64,000 nt of DNA from Biscogniauxia marginata (GCA_022695795.1 MU404111.1:208526-272525); one strand, 5' to 3'; positions 24,371-36,190 are shown, numbered from the stretch's first letter. Notes: generated from the letters alone by a model not told the origin. Numbers and translations: made by a program.

Positions 24371-25257
24371 TGGGTATAGTTGCGTTGATTCCTGCTGTTC
24401 AGTCCGTGTGATGATGGTGGTGCTGTGCTCAATTTTTCTAGTAAGCGAGCATTGTCTCTGAAGTCATATATCGTTGGAAGAGTCTGCGAATATTAATTAA
24501 ATAAATTACTGGGAAGGAGGCACTTTAGCCTACCTATCACATGGCAAGCTGGCGAGGCGCACTGTCAAGGCCGAATGCAATGGGCACAGCCCAAGTCACA
24601 GAGGGCCGGTACTCGGATTAGGCTGACTTTAAGTCAGATGGCCAATCGACTAGATATTTTATGCCTAGCAGTTCGAATATGCAGTGTGGTCTGACGTGCG
24701 CATGCACAAAACTGTATTATCGTAATGCGGTTGGACGCCCTGCTTACGTGGTGCTATGTAATTTGTCAGGGTAGAAGCTAAGCCTCAGGGCCTCCTCGAT
24801 ACTGATTGGTTTCTTCTCCGTAAAAGTCTCATAGTCGGAAAACGCACCGCTAAGCCGTCCGGCTATGCCTTGTTGCCTAGTGTCCTGAGGTTTCAGTAGG
24901 CTTCAGCAGAAAGAATCGTACTTCATCTACTCTGAGCTGACGGGCTGTGCCAGGGGCCTGGGGGCGTAGCCTTACCGGTTAGCGGCCGTGAGAGACACGA
25001 TCTATAATAAATAGGGTGCATAAGAGTCGTATACACCCTGAAGAGACTACAGTCAGCTCCCTAGCGATTATTCTTAGTCTAATAGTGACCTTATACATCC
25101 ATCACTTGCAGTCTGTTGTGCACATACTCGTCCCTGTGACAGGCTGATGGATTAACTGTTGACGACAACGACCCTGACATTATTTCAGCCATTGTGATCT
25201 CCTTATTTTCGAAAGTCCAAGGTCCCAATTCCAGGGAGTTTAGTCTTATTGTCAAGG
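24371..25257. promoter_or_regulatory. Divergent intergenic region, membrane-protein and HET genes
   Basis: 887 bp between two divergent starts. No coding signal. AT-rich near 24480-24520 and otherwise mixed. Presumably contains both promoters. Confidence 0.4.
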
Positions 25258-27714
25258 ATGGATCACCTGATTTTGCCCAAAAACCCAATTCATGCAGCTC
25301 CTAAGGTTGAGATGCGTGAAGCTGAAGTGTATGATGGACTCGACTTCGCCACATATCCTGATCGTCAGGGCTGGAGGGAACGCAGCGTCGAAGACTGGCT
25401 GGTTATATTCCAGAGGCAAAGCGAATCGTTTGTCGCTTTCCTCGAGCGATGGCTGCTGTTCGGACCACTGTGCGCCATGTTTGGTAGCTTCTGCAAACCC
25501 TCTGACTTCGTCCGTACAGTTGGCGATTCTCCGAACCCAATGTTTACAACAGATCGTTTCCCAGTCCTTCTTCAGCAGATCACGGACTCGATCAAGACAA
25601 GCGATAGTTTTCTGTTCACAAAGATGGCCGCAATGGGAAGTTTCTCTCTCGGTGCTCGAGTACATACCCTTCTGGCAGATGCAGAAGGCGATGAAGTAGT
25701 GCTGGACCGGGGGCTATTATCCAAGAAGCGTTCCTTGATAAACTTTATTGACTCATACTCCGGCGCGATCAGAGACCCAAGGAATCCGATAGTTACAATG
25801 GCCACCTCGATCATGATAGAGAGTTTGTTTGGGATTTTGGTAAATGGACATATTTCCGCCTCGCAGGATAACATTCCAAATCCAATCATGAACTCCATGG
25901 GCGATTTGCACGGCCTGTTGTGGATCAGTCTCAGGCAGGATGGGTGGTGCCCGTCCGAACTAGCACGACTATTCTCCCAGTTTAACTCGTCCTGCCTCTA
26001 CTTTATATATAACTTACAGCGACCAGCAGCTCACGAGGAGCACCACATGATTCGAATCCGGAGAAATCAAACGACTTCAGCGAGCCATCCACAGACACGG
26101 CTTTGCACGCCTTTCGAGTGTACACACAGAAAGATACGAGCCGAAGAGTATCAGACGAAACATGCCGATGGTTGTGACGGTTGCCATGACGTGGTCGCCG
26201 ATCCAGAGGAACTACGCGGGATTCTTGAACGGGGCAAGATCCCTCTGATTCTTTCTATAGAGGAAGACGACAAAAGCTCGAGTATTATGTTTGTCGAAGC
26301 TGAGCCGTGGATGGCCTATGTTGCGATCTCCCATGTCTGGTCAGATGGACTTGGAAACCTTAAACGAAATGCTCTTCCGCGGTGCCAATTGCTTCGTCTC
26401 AGCCAGATGGTGAGAAGTCTTCCTGGAGAAAGCTCCGATATTATCCTATTCTGGTGCGATACAATATGTGTTCCACCAGACTCGGCAGGGATGGATGATG
26501 CCCAGGCCCTCGCACTTGGGCAAATGCGCAGCATTTACGCTGATGCTTCGACGGTTCTAGTCCTTGATTCTTGGCTCTTCAACAGCACAATGAAAGACAA
26601 AACTCATGCTGAGATCATCATGAAGATTTTCTGCTGCACTTGGAATACTCGCCTTTGGACGTATCAGGAAGGAGCATTAGCTAGGTCACTATACTTTCAG
26701 TTCCGAGATAGGGTTTATAACCTAGACGTTGGTATTCAGGAGATGAGCCGGCTCGCTAGTCCAGTTGCCAACCTGACTGTCTCTCATCCCTTATTGGTCA
26801 GATATCACTCGTTGCGTGGCTTCAGGAAGCAACAGACGAGCGAGGCGAAGCTGCTTGCCATCGCTCATGAGTTAGGCCATCGTACCACGAGCGTAGGCAC
26901 CGACGAGGCCTTGTGTCTTGCAGTTCTGCTTGGACTGAACGCGGAGGAGATGGCCCGAACAGAGCCGTCCCTCAGAATGGAGATGTTCTGGAGAATGTTG
27001 CCGAGTGTGCCCCAGAGCATAGTGTTCTATGACGGTACAACGTTTGACATCGACGGGCTCCGATGGGCACCTACAACGTTCCTGAGGTCGCGTCTAAATG
27101 CAACGAGACATGGAATGCCGTCATCTAAACATAGAATCAACCCGAATGAGCTTCATGTCCAGCGGGCGGAGCGTGGCGTCTTTATGGAATGTGCTGGTAT
27201 ACGCATTCTTTGCAGGCGTGGGCGAATGGGGAACTTCTTTAACGTGAGGGACCAAAACCGAACATGGTATCAGATTCTTCTCTACCATCGGCGTCAGGAC
27301 GGGTCACCGGTACCCGTACAGGTAGATCATGGGCCATCCACATACACGACCAACCCATCTGAGGAATTCGGCAGCCAAGAAGTCGCAGTTCTAGATGGTA
27401 AAACATCCACAGAGGCGAATGACAGCGGACTAAGAAGCTCTTTAACCATGGAGCATGGGGCAAATATTACGTCTTCCATCTTGGTAGCCATCGATAGAGA
27501 AGAGGACGGCGTTATCTTTTGTCGACGCATTATGACCTGCATGACGACAAAAGTAAGCCAGCAGTTGGACGCTGGAAGAATTAGAGACCTTAATCGAATG
27601 GTCCCGGCTGATCTTGACTATGGAGGATTTGTCGGTTTCGATAAGCAAGACGGCAAGATACTTATAATCGGTGGGAGATCAACGCCTGTAACGCAGCGGT
27701 GGTGTATTGGATAG
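25258..27714 (+). CDS. HET-domain protein (heterokaryon incompatibility family)
   Basis: Single exon, 818 residues, starting at ATG 25258. Residues ~1-290 form an all-helical N-terminal region without a clear family. The HET domain (PF06985) spans about 350-500. Its three conserved blocks are YVAISHVWSDGLGN, LFWCDTICVPPD followed by MRSIYADASTVLVLD, and CTWNTRLWTYQEG. The C-terminal ~320 residues are unassigned. HET domains share a TIR-like fold, and in several fungi they trigger cell death when incompatible strains fuse. Whether this copy controls compatibility is unknown. The frame is intact over 2.4 kb in otherwise decayed AT-rich DNA, which argues that it is maintained. Its neighbour on the opposite strand is an unknown membrane protein. 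Confidence 0.9.
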   Translation: MDHLILPKNPIHAAPKVEMREAEVYDGLDFATYPDRQGWRERSVEDWLVIFQRQSESFVAFLERWLLFGPLCAMFGSFCKPSDFVRTVGDSPNPMFTTDRFPVLLQQITDSIKTSDSFLFTKMAAMGSFSLGARVHTLLADAEGDEVVLDRGLLSKKRSLINFIDSYSGAIRDPRNPIVTMATSIMIESLFGILVNGHISASQDNIPNPIMNSMGDLHGLLWISLRQDGWCPSELARLFSQFNSSCLYFIYNLQRPAAHEEHHMIRIRRNQTTSASHPQTRLCTPFECTHRKIRAEEYQTKHADGCDGCHDVVADPEELRGILERGKIPLILSIEEDDKSSSIMFVEAEPWMAYVAISHVWSDGLGNLKRNALPRCQLLRLSQMVRSLPGESSDIILFWCDTICVPPDSAGMDDAQALALGQMRSIYADASTVLVLDSWLFNSTMKDKTHAEIIMKIFCCTWNTRLWTYQEGALARSLYFQFRDRVYNLDVGIQEMSRLASPVANLTVSHPLLVRYHSLRGFRKQQTSEAKLLAIAHELGHRTTSVGTDEALCLAVLLGLNAEEMARTEPSLRMEMFWRMLPSVPQSIVFYDGTTFDIDGLRWAPTTFLRSRLNATRHGMPSSKHRINPNELHVQRAERGVFMECAGIRILCRRGRMGNFFNVRDQNRTWYQILLYHRRQDGSPVPVQVDHGPSTYTTNPSEEFGSQEVAVLDGKTSTEANDSGLRSSLTMEHGANITSSILVAIDREEDGVIFCRRIMTCMTTKVSQQLDAGRIRDLNRMVPADLDYGGFVGFDKQDGKILIIGGRSTPVTQRWCIG

Positions 27715-28800
27715 GCTTGCTGTTCCTGTACAGGAAAAAGCAGAGAGACCCGTTATTTTTCTTCTACTTGTAAAAAAATTCTACCGGGAGCTAGAGTTTT
27801 AAGGGGCAATAAAGGGCAGATTCTCTTTAGTCAGTAAGCCACTTGAACACGGACATGCCATTGCAACTGTATTAAGTTAGGTAAGGAACCCAAAATTAAT
27901 AGCTTAATATTTCTTGTTCAAATGGTTTATATAGTAATTAGGTATATATGGAATCGATTTCTTGACTCACTCTGAAAACACTTTAAAGGCTTCATATTCG
28001 TTGTTAATGGAGCAGATAACCACAAACACCATTTTCATTAATTGCCCATGACTACCCGTAATTGATTTGCGTCTTGGGTAAACTGCCTAGATTGTTATTG
28101 AATAATATAAAGTAATAGTGGCTGTTTGGCTTTCAGAATGACTCTATCTTAGTGTCACAGAACTTTATACCTCTATGTGATTTATAACATGAACCATCAG
28201 TAATAATTCTAACGGTGGAGAAATACACGTGGACGTTCAAAGAGACAAGTGGATACGATCAGCATTTATTACCCGGACACAGCTTAGCAGGAAACTGCCA
28301 AGCATGGTATATATATCACGTTTTATTATTACGAGCTGACCCGACTTTTGTCGTCGTAGTTGGGAAATTACATGTAAAAGGGAGAGGCAGACATCCAATG
28401 TTCAGGATATGAATTAGAATGAAGGCCCCTTGATTCGTTCCGGGCGGGTTAGCCAAGCTGCCAAGGTAGTAAACCAGCTGCGCAAGCCACACTCTGTAGC
28501 TAGAGGTGCGCCACATTGATAATTAGCTTCGATAAGATTAGGTAGGGCGATAAGGTCGCAGCCTCGATAGGCCGATAGCCTTGATAGGCTTATGCAGGTG
28601 GGCTCGGGGGTTATCATTAGGCGTGCATGGGGGGACCCTAGTCAGTTAAAGGTAATAATCGTCTCAGAGAAACATCTCTCAGACAAATCGATTTCAGGTT
28701 TGGTTCATGCGACGGGGTCCAGCTTGCTTGACTTGGTTCAACCCCCAATGCTGGCTCTCTTCTCCCAACAACCACCTCGAGAGATGCCTCCAAACCCGCC
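27715..28800. other. AT-rich intergenic, no gene seen
   Basis: Between the HET gene and FHIP. AT-rich with dense stops up to about 28420, then more GC-rich promoter-like DNA before the FHIP start. Confidence 0.5.
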
Positions 28801-31800
28801 ATGGATTTTGTCAGTCATCTCCGCCAGTCCCGTCGCTCCGTGGGATCCGTTATGCTAATCGGTGTCGCAGTGGTCGCGTCTCATAGCAAATACCCCGTTG
28901 TCCTCGGGAAGCTCCCGCAAGGATGCTGCAAGGGATCCCATCCGGCGCCGCCAGCGGTTCGAGAAAGAATACAGCCAACTGCTTGTACGCGAGCCCTGCC
29001 TCCCCTGGCCTGTGATCGTGCTGCCTTGCTGACTCGTGCGACTAGCAAATCTGGCGAAGCTGTTCCAACCTCGCTCGAGATGTCGACGCTGCCGAGAACC
29101 TGGAAATCCGCCTTAAGGAGCTGACCAACATCCTCGCTGACGAGTCCCGTCGACCGCTACCACACCCCTGCATCACCTTCGCCGCCATCAAGCAGATCTA
29201 CACCCCCATCGCAAAGATAGCCACCTCTTCGTACAACGAATGGATCATTAGAGAAGCCGTCTTGTTTTTTGCTACCCTGATTGAGAGTGAGGAGGAAGCT
29301 TTCGTCGAGAACGATGCCTTTTCCTCGAGCCTGACCAACCTTCTCATTCGCATCACCGGCGCCAACAGCATTCGACTGGGCTCTGATACGGAGGTCAGAG
29401 TGGTCGAGTTGGCATTCAACATCACGACTAAAATACGGCTCGACCCCGACATTCTACCTACTTGGTTCAAATCCAGCCATGATGCCGCCACACAGGACGA
29501 GAAGTTCAAGGATGAGAGGGACAAGTTTGCTGGCAAAACACAGAAACAGGATTTCCCCTTGTTCTACTTGTTGATGGACTACATCCATCACGAGGGTAAG
29601 GTCGGGGATTTCGCTAGGACAGGACTACTCTACATCATTGAAGCTGCTTCCAACTCGGTCGCCCTTGAACAATGGATCGTCGAGAGCGACCTTTCCACTC
29701 TGATGGCCACCGGTCTAGGCGCGTTGTACAGTCAGCTCAGTCGGAAGTTGGTCATTGATCACCCTTCCAACGATCTACCCCCGGTACTTGCCCTTTCTGA
29801 CTATGAGCACCCAACATCAACATACGAAATTGTCAGTTCCTGTAGCCCTGATTTTCAGCTGCATCTCGAAACTTTCCTCTCTCACCTGCTGTTCTGGCAG
29901 GATGTTTTGAACCACTGTCGCTCTGTAGAAGTCAAGTCAACCCTCCTTGAACATTTTCAGGTCATTTTTCTTCAGCAATTATTGTAGGTGGCTCAGAGTC
30001 CGTTTATGGGAATATAAACTGACAGTCTTAGATACCCGTCGCTTTTAGAGTCTTCTGATGTTGATGGAGGCTCATCCGTAGCAGTCTTGACTTACCTCCG
30101 ACGCATACTAGAGTCTGTGGACCATCCCGACATGATCAACCTGATCCTTCACTATCTCCTTGCCTTGCCAGACGCGGAATCGTCAGCTCAAACCTCTGCC
30201 GAGCCTGCTGTGAGTGCTGCTCGTAAACGGAAATCTATGGACCTTGCAACCATGATGGCGAGCAAAGTAGAGTCTTCTTATTCGCCCTTGTTGTTTAACC
30301 TGGTTGATTTAATCCACTCGTGTCTCAAATCTCGGAACCAGCAGACTGTATGCGTGACACTTCAGCTTGTGGCGGCGATTCTTAAGCGGCATCATCGCTA
30401 CGCAATTATCACACTTCTCCATACCGAAGGTGTTCATGGCAATGCTTCGCACAGAACTGTAGGTGCTCATCAGCAAGAAATTGACTTTCTGATGACTTTG
30501 GCTGGATCCATTGGCGGTCAAGACAACTTCGATGAAATCTACGACACCATCCTAAGAGATACAATGACTCGGGTGGAAAGTCACCCTTGTTCAATCAAAC
30601 TCGTAGCACCAAAGATCTCAACAAACAATCACAAGTTGCCAGCCATCCCCGATAGCCTACCTGGTGCGCCTCGGGATGTCCCACCACACACCCTAAGTCC
30701 CGAGGACCCTCTTCTACATACCATCCTTGATATTCTCGAATCATTTTTCATGAACCCTGTTGAGACGAATCTTTCGGCTACAGAGACGATCATAGATCTA
30801 GCTGTGTGCGGATATATATCGATTGAGGGATGGCTTCTACGACATCCAAGAAAATACGTCTTCGATGAGGAACTCAACGAACCTACGTCTCCACCCCCAG
30901 ACCCTACATCGACCTCCTTCGCTGAGATGGAGAAGTTGCTAGCAATTAGCAGGTGCCGTCGTCGGCCGAAGTGGCAGTCGTCAAGTTTACCTCGAATTCT
31001 GAAAATCTTAGAGATCCTCGCCGATCAAGTCGCCTATTTCCGGGCTTCCGTCCCAAGGTTTGATGACCTGTTACAGCAGCGCCGGGAGGCATTCCAAACT
31101 GCTGACACCATCACACCTAACCCACAAATCATTCGACCAGGCTCTAATACAATGACATCCGGGCAAGATCAAGCGAGCACTGCAGATTCACGATCAGCAT
31201 CGCCTACCAGACCAAGTGCATTGGAGGGATTTGCTCAACGGATATTATCCGAACTGGGCACTCCAAGCCGATCAGGCAGTCCCCGCGGACGAAAGGATAC
31301 AACGCGTAGCTCAGGTACTGGGTCAGCGATATCAGGAAATTTTGGACTTACAACACCCCCAACTAAAATGCCTCCTGTCCCTCCCAAGGAGTTTCCTTTG
31401 AATTATGATAGCCCTAGCAAGAGTGGTCTAGGACGGTCATTTTCACCAAACAGTCAGCAGGAAGGCTCCAACTTTAGTGGGCGAGATAGTCCAGTTGCAA
31501 GTCAAGCCGCTGCGTTTGCAGCAGTCGACCAGGGAATCCTAGCAAGAAGAGTCGGGCTCCCAGGGCAAAAGATTGAGCCAATTCCATTGAACTTCGACCA
31601 GAAGAAGCCTAGCAGCGATGTTAGCGGTGAAGAAATCGAAATTGAGGAGAATGAGAACACTCGTAGTGCCGATGATATACAGGTCAACGAAGATGAAAGC
31701 GAGATGGGTGAACGGTCCCTAATGGCCCCAACTCCACCGCCAGAGGAGAAGACCGCGTCGGTATCACACATCGTCACGAACGTCATCATATTTCAATCAT

Positions 31801-31868
31801 TCTTGCTTGAGCTAGCAAGCCTGATGCAGGTTCGGGCGGGGATGTTCAACGAGGTCAAATTTGCATAG
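28801..31868 (+). CDS. FTS-Hook-interacting protein (FHIP / RAI16-like)
   Basis: Four exons: 28801-28809, 28871-28984, 29046-29983 and 30032-31868, giving 965 residues. The first coding exon is only nine bases (Met-Asp-Phe). Its intron has a GTCAGT donor and a GCTAATC branch site, and splicing yields MDFWSRLIANTP, the typical family start. Next come RRRQRFEKEYSQLL and IWRSCSNLARDVDAAENLEI, then the conserved helical core (EAVLFFATLIESEEEAF; ITGANSIRLG). The third intron joins QQLL to YPSLLESSDVDG. A Ser/Pro-rich disordered region (~residues 730-900) precedes a conserved tail ending FNEVKFA. In Aspergillus and animals, FHIP binds FTS and Hook and links early endosomes to dynein for minus-end transport. 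This is a conserved housekeeping gene. Confidence 0.93.
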
Positions 31869-33498
31869 TAAAGAATTGTTATTTGGAGGTTAGGCATCGC
31901 CGCGGAGGATAGGGGCTGCATTTCGTATATTGTGAAGGCATGAATACCACATGCATCGGCGCTGCGAATTCATATTTTAGAATTCAGTTTATTAGAGGCT
32001 TGCATCCCGTTGGACTCCGCGGTGCAAATAGAAAGCTTGTAGTGTGCGCCTTGATGGCGGCTCGTTCTTATCTCGGAGGGGGTTCCATCGTTGATCGCGT
32101 TAGATACCACGGTTTTGGTTGCATCATAAATATTTCTCCTTTGTTTGCCGTTGTCATCGCCAAGCGCTAGTATGCCATACTAGATGTAAATCCCATTTTC
32201 GAGTCTTGGAAATACTTTCATATCACTTGCATTGTATTAGCTTCTTCAGTACTATTACATACCTTCATCCTCGCATAATGTTTTTAGAGAAGCCCCTGCA
32301 GTTTGTTGATGCTAGTCCCATTCACGTCTCGTCAAGTCAGGTCTCCGACGTTTTCATGCTAACCATTTCGCAACAGAAAGGACAACAGAAGAGAAAAAAA
32401 GAAACAGGGGAAGGGGTCGGGGATTTGAAGCTTGTATACCTCTTTCAATATAACTTTTAACTACCACCTACCTAGAGTAGGTAGTATTAATAGAGTGCAG
32501 ACAAGTTTACCTGTAGAAAACCGGCCGTTTCAAAGTGCGCGACGGGAACTCGCTCGCACTAACTTTCCCCTAAGTCTGTGGATAACTCCTAAAACGGAAA
32601 CCTGCTCTGCGCTGATTGGCTGTTTGACCAGCGCGCGGGGCAGGGAATAGGCACCGAAGCCGAATGATAGAAGATGGAGAACGCCAGCTACCTACTATCG
32701 TTTTATTAGCGCTGGATTAGGTTTTGATCTTAGGAGTACATAGGTAGCCTTGGATTACTTGATGCACATGAGCGTCGACTATCGCGGTACATCTCTTTTA
32801 AGTTTTCGATAGATGAGTATAGTAGCTCCTTACTCTATTCCTTACTCTAGACTTACACTGTTATCCTTATGCCGAAAGAGAGCTATTTCCTGGTAGGTTA
32901 ACATATACACGGCGAAAGTGAAACTCTTCAAAGCATTCCCCGATCCGTGAACAGAATCCACTATTTTTCCTTTTCTTCATTTAGTTGCCTAGGTTAGATA
33001 ACATGAACCTTCATGAAAGCTGCCTCGATTTCCACCAGCTTACCAGTTGCAATCAAACTGTGATTAAAGAAAAACGGGGGCCAGGGAAAACGAAGAGAGC
33101 GTTGCTTTTTGAGCAAGACAGGAAGATTCTACTAGAATACAGGTGAAAGAAAAGCCACATTAGTTTCCTTGGAATAACTAAGGCTATTTACCGTATAGCC
33201 TAAGGTTTCATACATGTTCGGAGAAAGGTTGTGAAAAGTCTAGCCTCTGCACGATACATTGGGTACCCCCTAGGTAGGTAGGAAAATTAGACTCTAAGGA
33301 ACCAGGCTCGACCTTTCTCCGAAAGAGATATCCTCACATTTATAGCCTTACGAACTTCCCTGCTGGGATTTGCTCTGTTTCACTACACCAGAGCGCCGTA
33401 AGATATCTGTGCACCAACACATCCACTCCAGCTTAAAACTTCCCACTGGACCTCATATTCAGCCATCTAGATAGCTCAACCTATCAACTATCAACACC
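31869..33498. other. Intergenic, no gene seen
   Basis: 1.6 kb between FHIP and the thioesterase-like gene. It contains a TAGGTAGG cluster near 33270-33283 and a CT-rich promoter-like stretch before 33499. No coherent frame. Confidence 0.5.
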
Positions 33499-35355
33499 AT
33501 GTCTCTTCTCGAGAAGCTCGCTCCTCCTCTGGTCGTTGAGCCTACCAAATACCACACCCATACGGTGATCTTTCTGCACTTATTCAAGCAGGACACCGAT
33601 GAAGCTGAGGTCCGGCAAAAGGTTCTTTCCGAGAAGAGAACTAAGAACGGAAAAATCCTCCGAAAGCAATACCCATCCATCAGATGGGTGTTTCCACACG
33701 CAAAGCTGCATCCAGACCTGGGCAACGGTCAACCCGATTCAGATTATTGGGGTAACCTAACCCCGGAGGACAAGGAAGCGCTGGGAATGAAGACCGACAT
33801 CGAAATTGATTACATCAACAACATCATCAGAAAGGAGGCCAAGCGAGTCGGGGGTACCAATAAGGTCTTCCTAGGAGGTATCGGTATTGGCTGCGCCGCT
33901 GCTAGCAACGCTCTGAAGGCATTCAAGCCGTTTCGATACGACATTGCCGATAGCCTTCCGAAATACGAGAAACTGTTTGTTCGGAGTGTCTTTCACAACC
34001 GTTCGTGGGCGCGACTGGCCGACGTTCAGCTCGCTGGTTTCATTGGTATGCAAAAATATGACGCAAAGCCAAACAACGATGTGGTAGATTTCTGGCTGTC
34101 GAAGAAGACCTATTTGAGACCTACCGTGCATCAGACGCTTCTCAAGAACACCCCTCATACTTTCATCCGGGGTGGTTATAAGTACACTAACGACAAGTGG
34201 GATGGCCATCGCATCGATATGTTTTCCCGGTTCATCGGCGACCTTGGGGTCCCTTTCGACCCCGAAGCGGAGGCAGACGACGAAGATAACGACGGGGCGC
34301 GAGCCAAGAAAAGGTTAGCCGAGATCAAAGAGGCCAAGAAGCAAGCCCTTTCCAATCTAGACATCGCTGAACTTTCATCAGGGGACTTGGAGGACAGTGA
34401 TTCTTCCTCTGACAGTAGCGAGGGGGAAGAAGAGAACGAGAGCAGCGCACCCATCTCTCTTTTGTATGCTCACCTCGCAGCGACCATGTCTCCACATGAA
34501 CTAGAAGAAGGCGCGCTCGATGAGGCTGCAGCCGAAAGGCAACGCGAGCTCGCTGCTCTGCATGAGCAACGAACGGCGAGGGAAAGCAGTCGCCCAAAGC
34601 AAAATATCACCATCAGAGAGATGCGGGAGGCAAAAGCTCTCAGACGAGAGGAAAGAAAGTTCAAGAGAGCGCAGAAGTGGCCCGCGCCGAAGAAACCCCC
34701 ACCTCCGAAGGCTGGGGGCTTGACATGGAACGAGGTGGACGACGAGAAGTTCTCATACATAGACATTGGGCCGAAGTGGGATAGGATAGTCCAGGAGCAG
34801 AAACAGCATACGGTACGGGATGTCGTGGAAATGAAGAAGTTTCCCTATTTTGACTACGGGAAGAAGAAGGAGAAGGAGAAAATTGAGGAGCAGTTGAAGA
34901 AGCTGCAGGAGGGTTTCGCGAATGGCATAATACTCGCGGACAACCAGGAGGAAACAAAAAAGCAGAAGAAGAAGAAGGATAAATTTAAGAAAAAGGTTAC
35001 ACCTGGGGAGGGTACGGAAGAGGGGGAGAAGGGGGAAACTAATGACGGCAAGCCAGAGGTAGATCCCGAGGAGGCCAAGAAGAAGAAGAAGAACCACGAT
35101 ATCAATCTACCCGGTGCCGTGGAGAGGAGGGAGAGGTTTCTGGCGGAACTCGAAGTGAGAAGAAATACCAAGAATAGGGAGATTCCCGCGTTCGAGCACC
35201 GCCACGGGAAGGGGCAGAAGCTGGGCATCATTGGTCAGGGGCCAGAGAACACGGAGGACGAGGAGCAGCAGAAAGGGAAGAAAGGTAAGAAGGACAAAAA
35301 GGGGAAGAACCCGGAGAAGACCCCAAGAGCGAAGGCAGGGCGCGCAACTTCTTAA
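33499..35355 (+). CDS. Acyl-protein-thioesterase-fold protein lacking the nucleophile, with long charged tail
   Basis: Single exon, 618 residues. Residues ~15-250 follow the phospholipase/carboxylesterase (APT1-like, Abhydrolase_2) pattern. There is a strand-loop THTVIFLHLF where APTs have the oxyanion-side VIFLHG, then IRWVFPHAKLHPDLGNG matching the conserved FPHAP region. A late GGYKYTNDKWDGHRI supplies a possible catalytic His (His237). The nucleophile elbow reads FLGGIGIGCAAASNAL, so the serine of G-x-S-x-G is Gly129. Hydrolase activity therefore looks lost. From ~260 on the protein is highly charged, with acidic clusters and Lys-rich blocks (KKQKKKKDKFKKK), and mostly helical or disordered, as in nucleolar or scaffold proteins. 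It may be a pseudo-enzyme. A frameshift artefact is unlikely because the whole frame is open. Confidence 0.8.
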   Translation: MSLLEKLAPPLVVEPTKYHTHTVIFLHLFKQDTDEAEVRQKVLSEKRTKNGKILRKQYPSIRWVFPHAKLHPDLGNGQPDSDYWGNLTPEDKEALGMKTDIEIDYINNIIRKEAKRVGGTNKVFLGGIGIGCAAASNALKAFKPFRYDIADSLPKYEKLFVRSVFHNRSWARLADVQLAGFIGMQKYDAKPNNDVVDFWLSKKTYLRPTVHQTLLKNTPHTFIRGGYKYTNDKWDGHRIDMFSRFIGDLGVPFDPEAEADDEDNDGARAKKRLAEIKEAKKQALSNLDIAELSSGDLEDSDSSSDSSEGEEENESSAPISLLYAHLAATMSPHELEEGALDEAAAERQRELAALHEQRTARESSRPKQNITIREMREAKALRREERKFKRAQKWPAPKKPPPPKAGGLTWNEVDDEKFSYIDIGPKWDRIVQEQKQHTVRDVVEMKKFPYFDYGKKKEKEKIEEQLKKLQEGFANGIILADNQEETKKQKKKKDKFKKKVTPGEGTEEGEKGETNDGKPEVDPEEAKKKKKNHDINLPGAVERRERFLAELEVRRNTKNREIPAFEHRHGKGQKLGIIGQGPENTEDEEQQKGKKGKKDKKGKNPEKTPRAKAGRATS

Positions 35356-35612
35356 GTAGGAGGTGAGAGAATGCCCAGCCCAAACTTGTGTGTCACGGAG
35401 GGTGAATCTCGGGTTCGGAACAGAGTGGTCGGTTTCCTAAGCAGTAATCTACATACTTACATATAAGCGCCCCCCTAATTCATCATATAAGACCAAGAAC
35501 GTCTAAACGTAGTCAATAACGGATGTTTCTAAGAACTGCGAAACATGTAGTGCTTCTACTGACTCGGAAATAGCCGGCAATTCAAGACAACCCCTACGTA
35601 ACTTAAATATCC

Positions 35613-35831
35613 CTAAATTGCCACCCCCCTCCTAGCGCCGAGCTGCAAGACCGAGGGCCCAGCCGCCGTGGCAGCCGCCGCGGTGCTGACGCGTGCGAGC
35701 TGAGCCCCTACGAAGTCGGGGAAGTTGAGCCAGTTCCGCCTCTCGGCCAGGAGGTCGAATGGAAGCACCTCGCCACTGAGGAAGTCCGGGACGTAGACCG
35801 CCGCCATCAGGCGCACGTTGTATAATCTCCA
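35613..35831 (-). pseudogene. Dienelactone-hydrolase-like relic
   Basis: A GC-rich minus-strand frame ending at TAG 35615-35613. It reads LYNVRLMAAVYVPDFLSG and then EVLPFDLLAERRNWLN. This resembles the HNVRLLAD...YVPDFLxGDxLP region of fungal dienelactone hydrolases, but the ~12 residues normally between RLMA and VYVPDF are missing. The N-terminal part, the catalytic Cys region and the C-terminal half cannot be found nearby. The tail (PSVLQLGARRGVAI) only vaguely resembles the family. Best read as a truncated, deleted copy. Confidence 0.4.
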
Positions 35832-36190
35832 CCTGAAGATGTCGCTAGATCAAACCCATGAATTTTGCCAGTGGTGACGATGTCCTTTTTAGTTTATTTA
35901 TCCTAGGTTTGGAAGTCAAAGAAAACACGGCTTACTATCTTAGACGTAACGGGATGGACCAGTGTGGATGTGGCAACATGGTTAAGACTGACAAATACCT
36001 ATGCTAACTAATAACCCAGTGGTCGTCCATCGAAGAAGAGTTCGGATAACAGACTATTCCCTGCTGGATAAACAGTTACAGCGAGGGCACTAAACCTAGT
36101 AGAGAATACATCAATACGGAGAAGCAACGAATTACACCGATTGATTGCCTTCATCAAGGCTACCTATGGCCTCCCAACATATCGTCTTCG

